NCBI RefSeq assembly: GCF_031458395.1
Contig: NZ_JAVDYJ010000001.1
Span: 930,001 to 994,000 of the forward strand
DNA: 64,000 bases
Reading direction: 5' to 3'
DNA from: Enteractinococcus fodinae
GTDB taxonomy: Bacteria > Actinomycetota > Actinomycetes > Actinomycetales > Micrococcaceae
Part shown: in pieces, positions 1 through 9,311 of the stretch
How positions within the stretch are numbered: the first letter of the stretch is position 1
How the letters are laid out: each line of letters starts with the position of its first letter
Position numbers and translations under genes: made by a program
The notes under the pieces: model-generated
What the model was told of the DNA's origin: nothing
Seen by the model: only the letters and a program-made list of their open reading frames with translations
Database searches by the model: none

Positions 1-336
1 GATCCGGTTGCGACCAACACCTCCACTCAAGAACTCGGAGCAAGCCAGCGTGACCGTTTCGATGGTGAACTCTCCGATGTCGATCACGTGATATACACCC
101 ACTTTGAAGCCCGCAGCGGGACCTATCTGGTGACCTGTCAGGACTACGGGCTCCTCAGTGACGGCACGGCTAACCCCATGGGTGATACGGCCATCAAAGG
201 GGTACTCATCGGATTGGGCAGCATGCTGCTAGCAGCCGGATTATTTATTATGGGCGTAGTTAACAGTTCGCGCAATAAAAAAGCCCAAGCCCAGCGGTTA
301 CCCCCGAACCCGGTGGCCCCGCCAACCACAGACTAG
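1..336 (+). CDS. C-terminal part of a membrane protein, cut by the left edge
   Basis: The reading frame is open from base 1 to the TAG at 334-336, so the gene begins outside the window. A GTG at 88 could be read as a start, but the frame upstream of it has no stop. The visible part is about 111 residues: a polar stretch that is probably extracytoplasmic, one clear membrane segment (roughly GVLIGLGSMLLAAGLFIMGVV), then a short basic and proline-rich tail that should face the cytoplasm. No family is recognised. The next gene follows on the same strand after about 90 bp. Confidence 0.6.
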   Translation, partial: DPVATNTSTQELGASQRDRFDGELSDVDHVIYTHFEARSGTYLVTCQDYGLLSDGTANPMGDTAIKGVLIGLGSMLLAAGLFIMGVVNSSRNKKAQAQRLPPNPVAPPTTD

Positions 337-425
337 GTTTCGGCTCATCACGGTTAGCTCTTGCTGGTTCGTAGCGGGACCGCCGATTACTGCTAAGCGA
401 AAAGCCAGTCACTAAGGTAGAGGGC

Positions 426-1241
426 ATGCAAAATTGTTCGGAGTCAGATGCCCGTATCCATACTGAAGTCATCGAAGGTGGCCCGCGACGCGTCGTGTTT
501 CTCCACGGTCTGATGGGCCGAGGCAAAAACTTCACCACGATCGCTCGCGGCCTGACGGACACGACCACCTCGCTGCTGGTAGATCTGCCCAACCACGGAG
601 CGTCTTGCTGGACTGAGACCTTTGATTACTTCGAAATCGCCGATCTGGTGGCAGACGAGCTCCGACGCGACTTCTGTAAGGACGAACCCGCCGTGGTCCT
701 GGGACATTCGCTGGGTGGCAAAGTCGCAATGCTGCTGGCGCTACGACATCCCGAGCTCTTAGCCGGCCTCATCATCGAAGATATCGCCCCGCTGGACTCG
801 TCAACGAGCGAGTTCGAACACCTGCTGGGTACCTTACTCGAGCTTGACCTGACCGACATCAGCTCCCGACGCGAGGCCCACGCCAAACTCAAAACTGACA
901 TCGACAACGCCGGGGTGCGTGGATTTCTGCTTCAAAACTTGGTTCGGAATGACGACGGCGGATTTACCTGGCAACCAAACCTGCAGATGCTCTATAACGC
1001 GTTACCCACCATTGTGGGGTTCCCTGACGTGGACGAGATGTTCGAAGATCACCCGGTGTTGTGGATTAAGGGCGAAAACTCAGATTACATCAACGATGAA
1101 GCAACCGTTGAGATGCGCAAACTGTTCCCTATGACCCGTAAGATACAAATCCGCGACGCCAGCCACTGGGTGCATTCCGAACAGCCCAAAATTTTCACCG
1201 AGACGATCGACTACTATATTGCTGGCCGCTACGACGAGTAA
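426..1241 (+). CDS. Alpha/beta hydrolase (YbfF-like esterase family)
   Basis: A 271-residue alpha/beta-hydrolase. The HGLMG turn near residue 27 would form the oxyanion hole. The nucleophile elbow GHSLGG places the catalytic serine at residue 95, and DASHWVH near the end gives the catalytic histidine at about 247. The lid region and length match short-chain acyl-ester hydrolases of the YbfF/ABHD11 type. No signal peptide is seen, so it should act in the cytoplasm on an unknown ester or thioester. The ATG start has a purine-rich stretch (aggtagaggg) just upstream. The substrate cannot be told from sequence. Confidence 0.8.
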   Translation: MQNCSESDARIHTEVIEGGPRRVVFLHGLMGRGKNFTTIARGLTDTTTSLLVDLPNHGASCWTETFDYFEIADLVADELRRDFCKDEPAVVLGHSLGGKVAMLLALRHPELLAGLIIEDIAPLDSSTSEFEHLLGTLLELDLTDISSRREAHAKLKTDIDNAGVRGFLLQNLVRNDDGGFTWQPNLQMLYNALPTIVGFPDVDEMFEDHPVLWIKGENSDYINDEATVEMRKLFPMTRKIQIRDASHWVHSEQPKIFTETIDYYIAGRYDE

Positions 1242-1308
1242 CACGACTAATATTGCGCCCACGACGAGCGGACCAGCCAACCGAAGCGGGCTTTGATAGC
1301 CTAACGTC

Positions 1309-1866
1309 GTGACCACGCAACAAGAAGATTCCTCGAGCATCCCTGTCGTTCCGAAAGGACCAGGCGGCCGCGATGCTCTTATCGGGCGACGCATTTTTCC
1401 TTCTCCGCTGGCACGACGGATCACCTACGCGGTGATTTTCGAAATCCTCGCCATCGGATTCACCACCGTTATCCTTGCCGTGCTGGGGAACGACTCTGGT
1501 CCAGCGTTTGTTGTGGGTGTCATCTCCTCGACCGTGGCCCTGACCTGGAATCTGATCTTCAACTGGCTCTTCGAAGCCTTCGAACGACGCATCGGGGTGA
1601 CCGATCGCCCGTGGTACATGCGCGTCGCGCACGCAGTGTGTTTCGAAGGCGGACTCATCCTGATGCTCATCCCTGCGATCGCCTGGGTTTTGGGCATCAG
1701 CCTGTGGGAGGCGTTCCTTTTGGAAGCGCTCCTGTTGGTGTTTTTCCTGATCTACACCGCTATCTATGCCTGGTGTTTCGACCGGACGTTCGGGCTGCCC
1801 GAACCCGCAGAGCATTATGTGCAGAAATCGCGCAATTTGCACACCGCGTCAGACAGTCGTCGATAA
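1309..1866 (+). CDS. PACE-family multidrug efflux transporter
   Basis: A 185-residue integral membrane protein built from two bacterial-transmembrane-pair (BTP) repeats, the hallmark of the PACE (proteobacterial antimicrobial compound efflux) family. The signatures [32 protein letters not shown] and YAWCFDRTF are the paired helix motifs. The glutamate in the first helix (VIFE) corresponds to the residue needed for chlorhexidine/cation export in AceI. The GTG start gives a roughly 38-residue polar N-terminal extension longer than in the classical family. It would export hydrophobic cations or short diamines from the cytoplasm, powered by proton exchange. The natural substrate is unknown. Family placement is from motif recognition only. 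Confidence 0.75.
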   Translation: MTTQQEDSSSIPVVPKGPGGRDALIGRRIFPSPLARRITYAVIFEILAIGFTTVILAVLGNDSGPAFVVGVISSTVALTWNLIFNWLFEAFERRIGVTDRPWYMRVAHAVCFEGGLILMLIPAIAWVLGISLWEAFLLEALLLVFFLIYTAIYAWCFDRTFGLPEPAEHYVQKSRNLHTASDSRR

Positions 1867-1895
1867 AAGCCGCTTCAGCCACCTACAGTAGAGAC

Positions 1896-2396
1896 ATGGT
1901 TACAACACAATTTAAAGGCAAGACAGCAAACACCGTCGGCGAGACCCCAGCGGTTGGCTCCCAAGCTCCAGACTTCACTCTGGTCGGCACTGACCTCTCA
2001 GACATCTCCCTATCGGATTACCGAGGTCAATGGGTTCTGCTGAACATCTTCCCCTCCCTGGATACCGGCGTATGTGCCGCAAGCGTTCGTGAATTCAACG
2101 AACGCGCCGCAAATCTAGACAACACTGTGGTCCTGAATGTCTCAATGGATCTGCCCTTCGCGCAAGCGCGGTTCTGCGGGGCAGAGGGCATCGAACGCGC
2201 CCATACAGCCTCCGCTTTCCGCTCCAGCTTCGGCGATGACTACGGTGTGCAACTCAAAGATTCACCAATGGCAGGGCTGTTGGCTCGAAAAGTTATCGTG
2301 ATCAACCCCCAGGGCGAAGTTACTTACACGCAACTCGTCGATGAAATCACCTCCGAACCAGACTACGACGCGGTCGTAGAGCACCTAGGTGCCTAA
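1896..2396 (+). CDS. tpx: Thiol peroxidase, atypical 2-Cys peroxiredoxin
   Basis: A 166-residue peroxiredoxin of the Tpx type, reducing hydrogen and alkyl peroxides in the cytoplasm with electrons from thioredoxin. The family signature PSLDTGVC carries the peroxidatic cysteine (Cys60). FCGAEG carries the resolving cysteine (Cys94), which forms the intramolecular disulfide typical of Tpx. Length matches the family. The frame is open upstream of the ATG, but residues before MVTTQF do not resemble Tpx, so the ATG at 1896 is used. A TACAGT hexamer ends 6 nt before it and no ribosome-binding site is seen, which would suit a leaderless message. Confidence 0.93.
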   Translation: MVTTQFKGKTANTVGETPAVGSQAPDFTLVGTDLSDISLSDYRGQWVLLNIFPSLDTGVCAASVREFNERAANLDNTVVLNVSMDLPFAQARFCGAEGIERAHTASAFRSSFGDDYGVQLKDSPMAGLLARKVIVINPQGEVTYTQLVDEITSEPDYDAVVEHLGA

Positions 2397-2413
2397 CCTA
2401 GTAGCAAACACCC

Positions 2414-3943
2414 GTGAACCAGCAGCCCCCGTCTTCAGATCAGCCGTCGTCATCGGACGACCGTCGGCCTGATCAGCCGTACCCTCGGCATTACGGCGCT
2501 GCTGGACCACCTCCGCCACCGCCCGGACCGTCACCATACGGTCCGGGCGAGCAGGAACCATACCGCCCCTATAACACCCAGGGATTCGGCGAGGGCCCGT
2601 ACCGGAACCAAGCTCACGGTCCGGTGTACCACCCCACCGATCCCAGACACGACCCGCGCTGGGTCTACACCGGCCACGACCCGCGCGATGAGACCCGGCC
2701 CATCCCGTATTTCAGCGGTGACTACACCGGCCCGGACCATTATTTCGAGCCGCCGCGCAAACGTCGCGGACCGCTCCAAGTACTCATCACCGGCGCCGGA
2801 CTGGTGGGTTTTGCGATCTTGCTGCTGGGATTTCTCTCCCTGGTCTTCGACTGGGATGACGACAGCGCAAGTTTTGAAGAATTCTTCTCGTCCGCCCCAA
2901 ATGATCCACCTCCTGAAGTCGTGCCGGAAACCGACAATGCGGCCCAGGACCTGATCGAACAGCTCGACCACGTTCATGAGGGCATTACCGTGGACTGGGA
3001 AGCCGGCGGCCAACACACCGGACCAGGGTTAGACCCCGGTCAAGAAGTCCCCGACGCCCCGGGCATTTTCATGGTCGACACCCAGGTGTATCAATACTTA
3101 GGATTCGGCACCGGCATGGTGGTCAGTTCCGACGGGTTGGCCATCACTAACTATCACGTCGTGGAGTCCTCGATGTCAGTGTCCATCACCATGGCCGACA
3201 CCAATGAGACCTACTCCGCGACCGTGCTGGGTCGCGACGCCAGTCGAGATATTGCGGTCCTCCAAATTGACACGGATGAACCACTCCAGGTCACCTCGAT
3301 TAATCCCGACGAGGTCAGCGTCGGTGACACCGTCGCCGGCGTGGGCAATGCCGGTGGCCAAGGCTACCTCACCTCCGTGGTGGGGGAGATCTATGCCACC
3401 GATGAAACGATTCACATCGAACCCCCAGAACCCGGTTCGCCACCACAATGGCTCGACGGCCTTTTGATGATCACCTCGGACATTGTGCCCGGTTATTCCG
3501 GCGGTCCCACCGTGGATGCAAACGGTCAGGTGATCGGGGTGTCGACCGCGGCTAGTCAGAACACCACCAACAGCGATGAAGCATTCGGGTATGCCGTACC
3601 GATCGTGTCCGCCTTAGAAGTCGTTGAACAGGTCTTGGCCGGTGATGATTCTGGAGATGTGGTCATCGGTGCCGGGGGAGCGCTGGGCATCGTCGTGTCT
3701 TCCGAAGAAGGCGCCGGGGCCCGCGTCATTGAGGTCAGCACGGACTCCGCTGCGGCAGATATCGGGATTCAACCCGACGATGTCATCGTCGAAATTGATG
3801 GCCAGGAGGTCGTCAATTCGTCCTTTATTTCACGGTATGTGCGCGACATGAATCCCGGCGAAGAAGTCGAGGTCGTGTGGCAGAGCCCCGATGGACAAGT
3901 CCACCAAGACACAGCCGTCTTGGATGAGGCCGAGATCAACTAA
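2414..3943 (+). CDS. Membrane-anchored HtrA/DegP-like serine protease with PDZ domain
   Basis: A 509-residue trypsin-like protease. Residues 1-115 are a proline-rich cytoplasmic part, one membrane helix lies at about 122-145, and a chymotrypsin-fold domain (about 210-400) faces outside. The triad is visible: His248 in NYHVV, Asp279 in SRDIAVLQ, Ser362 in GYSGGP. A C-terminal PDZ domain (about 408-505) contains the GIQPDDVIVEIDG core. The usual GNSGGP reads GYSGGP here. It resembles actinobacterial PepD/HtrA proteins that degrade misfolded exported proteins. The GTG start lies 18 bp after tpx, so the two may be co-transcribed. The gene ends with a 4-bp convergent overlap with the transporter gene on the other strand. 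Confidence 0.88.
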   Translation: MNQQPPSSDQPSSSDDRRPDQPYPRHYGAAGPPPPPPGPSPYGPGEQEPYRPYNTQGFGEGPYRNQAHGPVYHPTDPRHDPRWVYTGHDPRDETRPIPYFSGDYTGPDHYFEPPRKRRGPLQVLITGAGLVGFAILLLGFLSLVFDWDDDSASFEEFFSSAPNDPPPEVVPETDNAAQDLIEQLDHVHEGITVDWEAGGQHTGPGLDPGQEVPDAPGIFMVDTQVYQYLGFGTGMVVSSDGLAITNYHVVESSMSVSITMADTNETYSATVLGRDASRDIAVLQIDTDEPLQVTSINPDEVSVGDTVAGVGNAGGQGYLTSVVGEIYATDETIHIEPPEPGSPPQWLDGLLMITSDIVPGYSGGPTVDANGQVIGVSTAASQNTTNSDEAFGYAVPIVSALEVVEQVLAGDDSGDVVIGAGGALGIVVSSEEGAGARVIEVSTDSAAADIGIQPDDVIVEIDGQEVVNSSFISRYVRDMNPGEEVEVVWQSPDGQVHQDTAVLDEAEIN

Positions 3944-5166
3944 AGCTGGTCATCGACTTTCACATCGCGTGCTGCCAGCGCCCCCGCAGTGGCCATCAAC
4001 AATGCAAGCACGAGCAGCACTACCAGACTGGTAGTCCAACTCTGCGCTGCGGCATACAACATGCCCACCAGCATGGGCCCGAGGCCGGCAAGAATATAGC
4101 CCACCGGTTGCACAAACCCGGACAGGCGAGCGGTGATTTCGTGATCCACACTGCGAGCGGGTATCAGCGCGATTGCCGTAGCAAATGCCATCCCACCGAT
4201 ACCCAACGCAACCGCCCACAGCCACCGTCCCTGGGCGGGCCAGACCAATAGTCCCACATAGCCCACCGCACTGAGCGCTCCGAAGACGACCGGCCACACC
4301 CACAGGTGTTTGGCACGGTCCACCACCGTGGGCATAATAATGCTGCCCACCAAGCCGATGATCGCCGTGGTAGCCAAGAGCAGGCCAGCTTCGTTCGCAC
4401 TGACTCCGGCGTCACGGTACATCTGGGGGAGCCAACCGAACTGCACATACACCTGGGTGGATTGCAGCGCGAAAAATGCCGTCATGGCCCAGGCGGCAGG
4501 GGAGCGGAACATTTTCTTGGGCACCCTAGCCGGGGTGGCCGAGGCCGGGTAATCGTAACCGACTCGCTTGGTGACCACCCACCACAGGACAACCGGAACA
4601 ATCGCTAACAGACCCCAGAACGACAGGGCGGCCCGCCACCCGATATCGGGGTCGATGACCTGCGAGACGTATTGGGCAAGGGGAGCGGTAAATGCTGCTC
4701 CAAGTGCCCCGGCTGCTACCACGCACACCGAATACACTGTCAACAGCGCTACGGTGTGGCTTCTGCCGTGGATCTTGATCCATGCCGGCATCAGGACGTT
4801 GGCGACAGCGATTCCCGTCAGCCCAATGATAGATAACGCTAAGAACAGCCAGGAGTTATCTACCCAGGCGCGCAGCCCGATGCCGAAGACCAACGCCCCT
4901 GCAGCTAACAATAGAGTCGCTGAGATGCCGAACTGTTTTCCGATGCGCACCGCAAACAGCCCCAGGATGCCGAAGATGAATCCCGGCAGGGAGGTCAGCA
5001 GCCCAAGGGCTGGGCCACCGATGTCCATGCCCTGATCGATTTCGGCCAGCAAAGGACCCACAGAGCTCGCGGCGGCTCGCAGATTGAGTGCCAGCGCCAG
5101 CACTGCAACAAACATCAAGCCCAAGCTGAGGGCTTTCGGCGGAGCGGAAACGGAAGGGTGGGCCAT
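3940..5166 (-). CDS. MFS transporter, CynX/NimT (cyanate permease-like) family
   Basis: A 408-residue, 12-helix major-facilitator protein. The N-terminal segment LALNLRAAASSVGPLLAEI is characteristic of the CynX/NimT group (cyanate, 2-nitroimidazole and related transporters). Substrate is unknown. The ATG at 5166 begins MAHPSVS and lies 11 bp after the upstream gene's stop; a TTG at 5211 in the same frame would overlap that gene by 35 bp. The tight spacing indicates co-transcription with the acyl-CoA-dehydrogenase-like gene. Its 3' end overlaps the protease gene by exactly 4 bp (CTAA shared by both stops). Confidence 0.8.
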   Translation of the reverse strand: MAHPSVSAPPKALSLGLMFVAVLALALNLRAAASSVGPLLAEIDQGMDIGGPALGLLTSLPGFIFGILGLFAVRIGKQFGISATLLLAAGALVFGIGLRAWVDNSWLFLALSIIGLTGIAVANVLMPAWIKIHGRSHTVALLTVYSVCVVAAGALGAAFTAPLAQYVSQVIDPDIGWRAALSFWGLLAIVPVVLWWVVTKRVGYDYPASATPARVPKKMFRSPAAWAMTAFFALQSTQVYVQFGWLPQMYRDAGVSANEAGLLLATTAIIGLVGSIIMPTVVDRAKHLWVWPVVFGALSAVGYVGLLVWPAQGRWLWAVALGIGGMAFATAIALIPARSVDHEITARLSGFVQPVGYILAGLGPMLVGMLYAAAQSWTTSLVVLLVLALLMATAGALAARDVKVDDQL

Positions 5167-5176
5167 AGTCTCGGTT

Positions 5177-6253
5177 CTATCGGGGTTGGTCAGGTGCTCG
5201 AAGGCTTGCAAGCTCAGTCCGCAATTGGGCTTCGGTGGGTGCCTGCAGTGGAATGAAAGTAGCTTCGCGAGACCGCCGATTCACAGCTGAGGTGGTGACA
5301 AAGCCTCGACTGCCGGCCGTGATGGTCTCGAGTCGGGTGAGTTCAGTCGCCACCACTCCGGCTTCCAGCCGTGCTGCAATGAGCCGTTGGATCGCTGGCG
5401 GCTGACCGGTGTCGAGCATGGAGAGCAACTCGACCAGCTGGTGCTTGACCTGTGCCAACCGGTTCGCCACGTGTTCGAACTCAGCGGTGAACGTCTGTTT
5501 AACCCCGGTGAGCTGCGTGCGGAGATGGCGGTAGCTTTCGCTGGCTAAGCCGACACAAAAGCTGGCCTGCAGTACGCTCAGCACCGGGCGGGCACGGCCA
5601 AGAAACGCGGTCAGGTCGGTGGTGAGAATCTGTTCTTCGGGTAACACCACGTCCGTTACCGCAACCGATGTGGAGGCCGTCCCTCGCAGTGCTAACAGAT
5701 CGAGTTCTGGTCCGACCTCAACTCCGTCGGCGCAGACCGGGAAGGCCACCACCACCGGATCCAAGGACTCAGACGGCCCATAGGCAGGGGCGAAAAAGGC
5801 CCAACCCAGGTGGCCGGTCAACCGCAGTGTGCCTGAGGTGTCGCGATGCACGCGCAGGCTGAGGTCACCCAGTCCGGCAGCGTACTGAAACCCCGAGGCC
5901 ATCGCCGAGGAACCTATCAGTTTTCCGGAGCGCAGCTTAGTCTGCAACTTGTGAGCATATCCCTCCTTGGCGTCCCTGAGGTAGGCGATACACATTCGAT
6001 GACACCACAGCGAAAACGCGGTGCTCAAGGATTTCTCGGCCAGCCTCTCGATAACCGCAGCTTGTTCTAACAGCGAGCCGTGGTCGGGGTCCGCGCCCAG
6101 ATCGGCCAGACCGGCTGCAGCAAGATCAGACAAATATTGCCGAGTCGTCTGTTGACCAAGATCGATAGCGGCAGCGTTGGATGCAACCGCGGACAGGAGG
6201 GTGTCGGATATGGTCACATTGGTCAGCCGCTGCTGGGCCTGCGGTGATGTCAT
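5177..6253 (-). CDS. Acyl-CoA dehydrogenase-like flavoprotein
   Basis: A 358-residue protein with the acyl-CoA dehydrogenase fold order: an alpha-helical N-terminal domain (residues 1-110, with the SLSTAFSLWCH segment typical of the family), a beta-barrel middle (about 110-215, including LTGHLGWAFFAP and LRGTASTSVAVTDVVLPEE), and a C-terminal helical bundle. It would bind FAD. It could be a dehydrogenase or a DszC/hydroxylase-like monooxygenase; the catalytic base cannot be placed with confidence. First gene of a two-gene unit with the CynX-type transporter, divergent from typA. The pairing suggests uptake plus oxidation of one compound, but this is inference. Confidence 0.7.
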   Translation of the reverse strand: MTSPQAQQRLTNVTISDTLLSAVASNAAAIDLGQQTTRQYLSDLAAAGLADLGADPDHGSLLEQAAVIERLAEKSLSTAFSLWCHRMCIAYLRDAKEGYAHKLQTKLRSGKLIGSSAMASGFQYAAGLGDLSLRVHRDTSGTLRLTGHLGWAFFAPAYGPSESLDPVVVAFPVCADGVEVGPELDLLALRGTASTSVAVTDVVLPEEQILTTDLTAFLGRARPVLSVLQASFCVGLASESYRHLRTQLTGVKQTFTAEFEHVANRLAQVKHQLVELLSMLDTGQPPAIQRLIAARLEAGVVATELTRLETITAGSRGFVTTSAVNRRSREATFIPLQAPTEAQLRTELASLRAPDQPR

Positions 6254-6557
6254 CTAATGGGTCGCCTCATCTGATCGCGTCGTGTGCCATGAACTGTGCC
6301 CGGCGGTTTGCCAAGCGTCGACGCGTCTAGCCTAAGCCGGGCCCCAGGGGATGTGACCTATGCGTCATAGCCGGTCATTTATGAGACGACAGCACCGATC
6401 TACCAGGGTGATTGTTTCGTCACGAACTACGCTCCAAGGCGCCACTTCGTGCCAAAGTCACTGTGTGCTTTACACTAGTAGCGGGGCCACCGCGGGTAAC
6501 CCGTGTTGCTTCGGCCTTGCACATCTTTACATTTCTACCTTCAAACGAGGTATGCCC
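6254..6557. promoter_or_regulatory. Divergent promoter region upstream of typA
   Basis: About 300 bp without a gene between the acyl-CoA-dehydrogenase-like gene and typA. A TACACT -10-like hexamer at 6471-6476 lies about 80 bp before typA, with only a weak -35 region. The open frame running into typA from 6360 has no family similarity and is taken as non-coding leader. ACGAGG at 6545-6550 is the ribosome-binding site that decides the typA start (7 nt to the ATG at 6558, only 1 nt to the ATG at 6552). Confidence 0.35.
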
Positions 6558-8477
6558 ATGACCAATCAGACCAACACACGTGATGATCTCCGCAACGTCG
6601 CTATCGTCGCTCACGTCGACCACGGCAAAACCACCCTGGTCAATGCCATGTTGACCGAGACCGGCGCGTTCGGTGACCACCAACAGGTCGGTGACCGTGT
6701 GATGGATTCTGGTGAACTCGAAAAGGAAAAGGGCATCACCATCCTGGCCAAGAACACCACCGTGTTCTACTCGGGCCCGTCAGCAAAAGGCCAGAACGTC
6801 ACCATTAACGTGATCGACACTCCCGGTCACGCGGACTTCGGTGGCGAAGTTGAACGCGGCCTGTCGATGGTCGACGGGGTTGTCCTGCTGGTTGACTCCT
6901 CCGAAGGGCCACTCCCGCAGACTCGCTTCGTACTACGAAAAGCACTCGCAGCTGCCAAACCCGTGATCCTAGTGGTCAACAAGGTTGATCGCCCCGATGC
7001 TCGCATTGAAGGCGTCGTATCTGACTCGATGGACTTGCTGTTGGGGCTTGCCGAAGATGTCTCGGAAGAGGTCCCAGATCTCGACCTTGATGCGGTGCTT
7101 GATGTGCCGGTCGTTTACGCTTCCGGGAAAGCCGGTCGAGCATCCACCGAACAGCCGGCCGATGGTCAGCTTCCAGACAACGAGGATCTGGAACCGCTGT
7201 TCGCCACGATTATGGAACACATCCCAGCCCCGACCTATAATGAAGACGAAGTTCTGCAGGCCCATGTGACCAACCTGGACTACTCGTCATTCTTGGGACG
7301 CCTGGCGTTGCTGCGGGTCTATAACGGGACACTGCATAAGAACCAGACGGTGGCATGGTCGTCGAAAGACGGCATCAAAAACGTCAAGATCACTGAGCTA
7401 TTGCAGACCAAAGGCCTGGAACGTGTCCCGGCCGAATCTGCCAGTCCCGGAGAAATTGTCGCTGTTGCCGGTATCGAAGACATTATGATCGGCGACACCC
7501 TCACTGATCCCAACGATCCGAAACCGCTGCCACAGATCACCATTGATGAGCCCGCTATCTCGCTGACGCTGGGTATCAATACCTCCCCGTTGGCAGGGAA
7601 AGTCAAAGGGGCAAAGGTCACTGCACGTCAGGTCAAAGACCGCCTTGATCGCGAACTGATCGGTAACGTCTCACTACGCGTGCTACCAACTGATCGCCCC
7701 GACACTTGGGAAGTCCAAGGCCGTGGTGAACTGGCCTTAGCCATCCTGGTCGAACAGATGCGACGTGAAGGCTTTGAGCTGACCGTTGGTAAACCACAGG
7801 TGGTCACCCGGGAGATCGACGGCGTGATTCACGAGCCGATGGAAATCATGACCATCGACACCCCCGAAGAACACTTGGGGGCCATCACGCAGCTGATGGC
7901 AGCGCGTAAAGGCGTTATGGAAAACATGGTCAATAACAGCACCGGTTGGGTTCGCATGGAATTCAAAGTTCCGGCTCGTGGCCTGATCGGTTTCCGCACC
8001 CGCTTCCTCACCGAAACCCGTGGAGCTGGCATCGCGTCGTCCTACTCGGCCGGTTACGAGCCGTGGGCCGGTCACATCGTCTACCGTGCTACCGGGTCGA
8101 TCGTGTCCGACCGTTCTGGTGTCGCTACCCCATATTCGATGATCAACCTGCAAGAACGTGCGTCATTCTTCATCCAGCCCGGCGATGAAGTCTATGAGGG
8201 CATGATCTTAGGGGAGAACTCTCGCAACGAAGACATGGACGTCAACATCGTTCGGGAAAAGAAACAAACCAACGTGCGTGCGGCATCATCCGATAACTTC
8301 GAGGGACTCACCCCACCGAGGATTCTGACCCTGGAGGAATCCCTGGAATGGGTACGCGATGATGAATGTGTCGAAGTAACACCGGAGGCCATCCGGCTGC
8401 GGAAGGTAGTGCTGGATAGTAATGACCGAGTTAAACTCGCCCGCGCCCGCGCCCGAGCACGCGCCGAAGCCCAGTAA
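6558..8477 (+). CDS. typA: Ribosome-associated GTPase TypA/BipA
   Basis: A 639-residue translational GTPase related to EF-G, acting on the 70S ribosome in stress and low-temperature adaptation and in 50S assembly. The P-loop region AHVDHGKTT starts at residue 18, the G3 motif DTPGHADF and the G4 motif NKVDRPDAR follow. The C-terminal TypA-specific domain includes GLIGFRTRFLTETRG. Length is normal for the family. The ATG at 6558 is preferred over the ATG two codons earlier on ribosome-binding-site spacing. The 3' end overlaps the next gene by 56 bp. Confidence 0.96.
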   Translation: MTNQTNTRDDLRNVAIVAHVDHGKTTLVNAMLTETGAFGDHQQVGDRVMDSGELEKEKGITILAKNTTVFYSGPSAKGQNVTINVIDTPGHADFGGEVERGLSMVDGVVLLVDSSEGPLPQTRFVLRKALAAAKPVILVVNKVDRPDARIEGVVSDSMDLLLGLAEDVSEEVPDLDLDAVLDVPVVYASGKAGRASTEQPADGQLPDNEDLEPLFATIMEHIPAPTYNEDEVLQAHVTNLDYSSFLGRLALLRVYNGTLHKNQTVAWSSKDGIKNVKITELLQTKGLERVPAESASPGEIVAVAGIEDIMIGDTLTDPNDPKPLPQITIDEPAISLTLGINTSPLAGKVKGAKVTARQVKDRLDRELIGNVSLRVLPTDRPDTWEVQGRGELALAILVEQMRREGFELTVGKPQVVTREIDGVIHEPMEIMTIDTPEEHLGAITQLMAARKGVMENMVNNSTGWVRMEFKVPARGLIGFRTRFLTETRGAGIASSYSAGYEPWAGHIVYRATGSIVSDRSGVATPYSMINLQERASFFIQPGDEVYEGMILGENSRNEDMDVNIVREKKQTNVRAASSDNFEGLTPPRILTLEESLEWVRDDECVEVTPEAIRLRKVVLDSNDRVKLARARARARAEAQ

Positions 8478-8946
8478 ATCTACCCGACGCCTGCCCATCG
8501 GCTGGGTGCTCGTGGCCCTGGTAACCGGTGTGATCACCGGTCTCGTGGGGACCGTGATGCACCTGAACTCTTATTGGACCGGCAGTTTTGGTATCCCGTG
8601 GGGTGTGGCAGTTGCCCTGCTCATCGCCGGGTTAGGCCAGTGGTGGCTCGGGTTACGAACGGCCAACGTGCTCGCTGTTGGGCTGACCGGGATCGGCCAG
8701 TATGTCACGCTGGCCGTGTTAACCCTGTTCAGCCGAGGCGATCTGTTTACCGTTCCCCTCAATGCTCAAACCTGGGAGTTCGTGCCGCACCTGGTCATCG
8801 CCACGGTGGTCTGGCACGTTGGCCTGCTGGCACTCACGATCGTGCTGATGTTTCGTATCAATCGCACCCTCCAGCGCACCAAAGCCCAGCTGGCAACCGC
8901 GCCATCGACTGCTCAACCCGCTGTGGGCACGTGGCAGAACCGTTAG
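8422..8946 (+). CDS. Small four-helix membrane protein, possibly DUF6113-like
   Basis: A 174-residue protein with a proline-rich, basic N-terminus (1-25) followed by four hydrophobic segments at about 26-46, 57-72, 82-102 and 120-142, and a polar tail. No catalytic motif is visible. The start overlaps the end of typA by 56 bp; no nearer in-frame ATG exists, so a later non-ATG start remains possible. Position between typA and fdxA is similar to uncharacterised membrane proteins in related actinobacteria. Function unknown; the DUF assignment is a guess from context. Confidence 0.6.
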   Translation: MTELNSPAPAPEHAPKPSKSTRRLPIGWVLVALVTGVITGLVGTVMHLNSYWTGSFGIPWGVAVALLIAGLGQWWLGLRTANVLAVGLTGIGQYVTLAVLTLFSRGDLFTVPLNAQTWEFVPHLVIATVVWHVGLLALTIVLMFRINRTLQRTKAQLATAPSTAQPAVGTWQNR

Positions 8947-8984
8947 ACTGAGTGCACAACAACGTGTGAAGGAGCAACACCACC

Positions 8985-9311
8985 ATGACCTACGTAATCG
9001 CCTTGCCGTGTGTTGACCTGAAGGATAAATCCTGCATTGATGAATGCCCGGTCGACTGTATTTATGAAGGCGAACGCATGCTCTACATCCACCCGGATGA
9101 ATGCGTCGACTGCGGGGCATGCGAGCCGGTCTGCCCGGTCGAAGCCATCTACTACGAAGATGACACACCAGAAGAATGGGCCGACTACTACGACGCCAAC
9201 GTCGAATTCTTTGATGACATCGGCTCCCCGGGCGGGGCAGCCAAACTCGGACTGATCCCCAAAGATCATCCGCTCATTGAAGCCCTGCCGCCCCAGGAGC
9301 ACGACCTTTAA
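8985..9311 (+). CDS. fdxA: 7Fe ferredoxin FdxA
   Basis: A 108-residue electron carrier of the Azotobacter FdI type. Cys9, Cys17 and Cys50 fit the [3Fe-4S] ligands; Cys21, Cys40, Cys43 and Cys46 fit the [4Fe-4S] ligands (CVDCGACEPVCPV). The acidic C-terminal part is usual for the actinobacterial form. A strong ribosome-binding site (GAAGGAG) precedes the ATG. Its stop codon shares one base with the dapC start, so the two are translationally coupled; this fdxA-dapC pair is common in actinobacteria. Confidence 0.95.
   Translation: MTYVIALPCVDLKDKSCIDECPVDCIYEGERMLYIHPDECVDCGACEPVCPVEAIYYEDDTPEEWADYYDANVEFFDDIGSPGGAAKLGLIPKDHPLIEALPPQEHDL

Noticed and set aside
1195-1842. Minus-strand open frame opposite the PACE-type gene
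   Set aside because: Low-complexity charged sequence with no homology; the plus-strand frame has clear membrane-protein signatures.
6360-6557. N-terminal extension of TypA
   Set aside because: The added residues do not resemble TypA, and the ribosome-binding site and GTPase start support the ATG at 6558.
7737-8153. Minus-strand frame inside typA
   Set aside because: Antisense shadow of a highly conserved coding region; no ribosome-binding site or family match.
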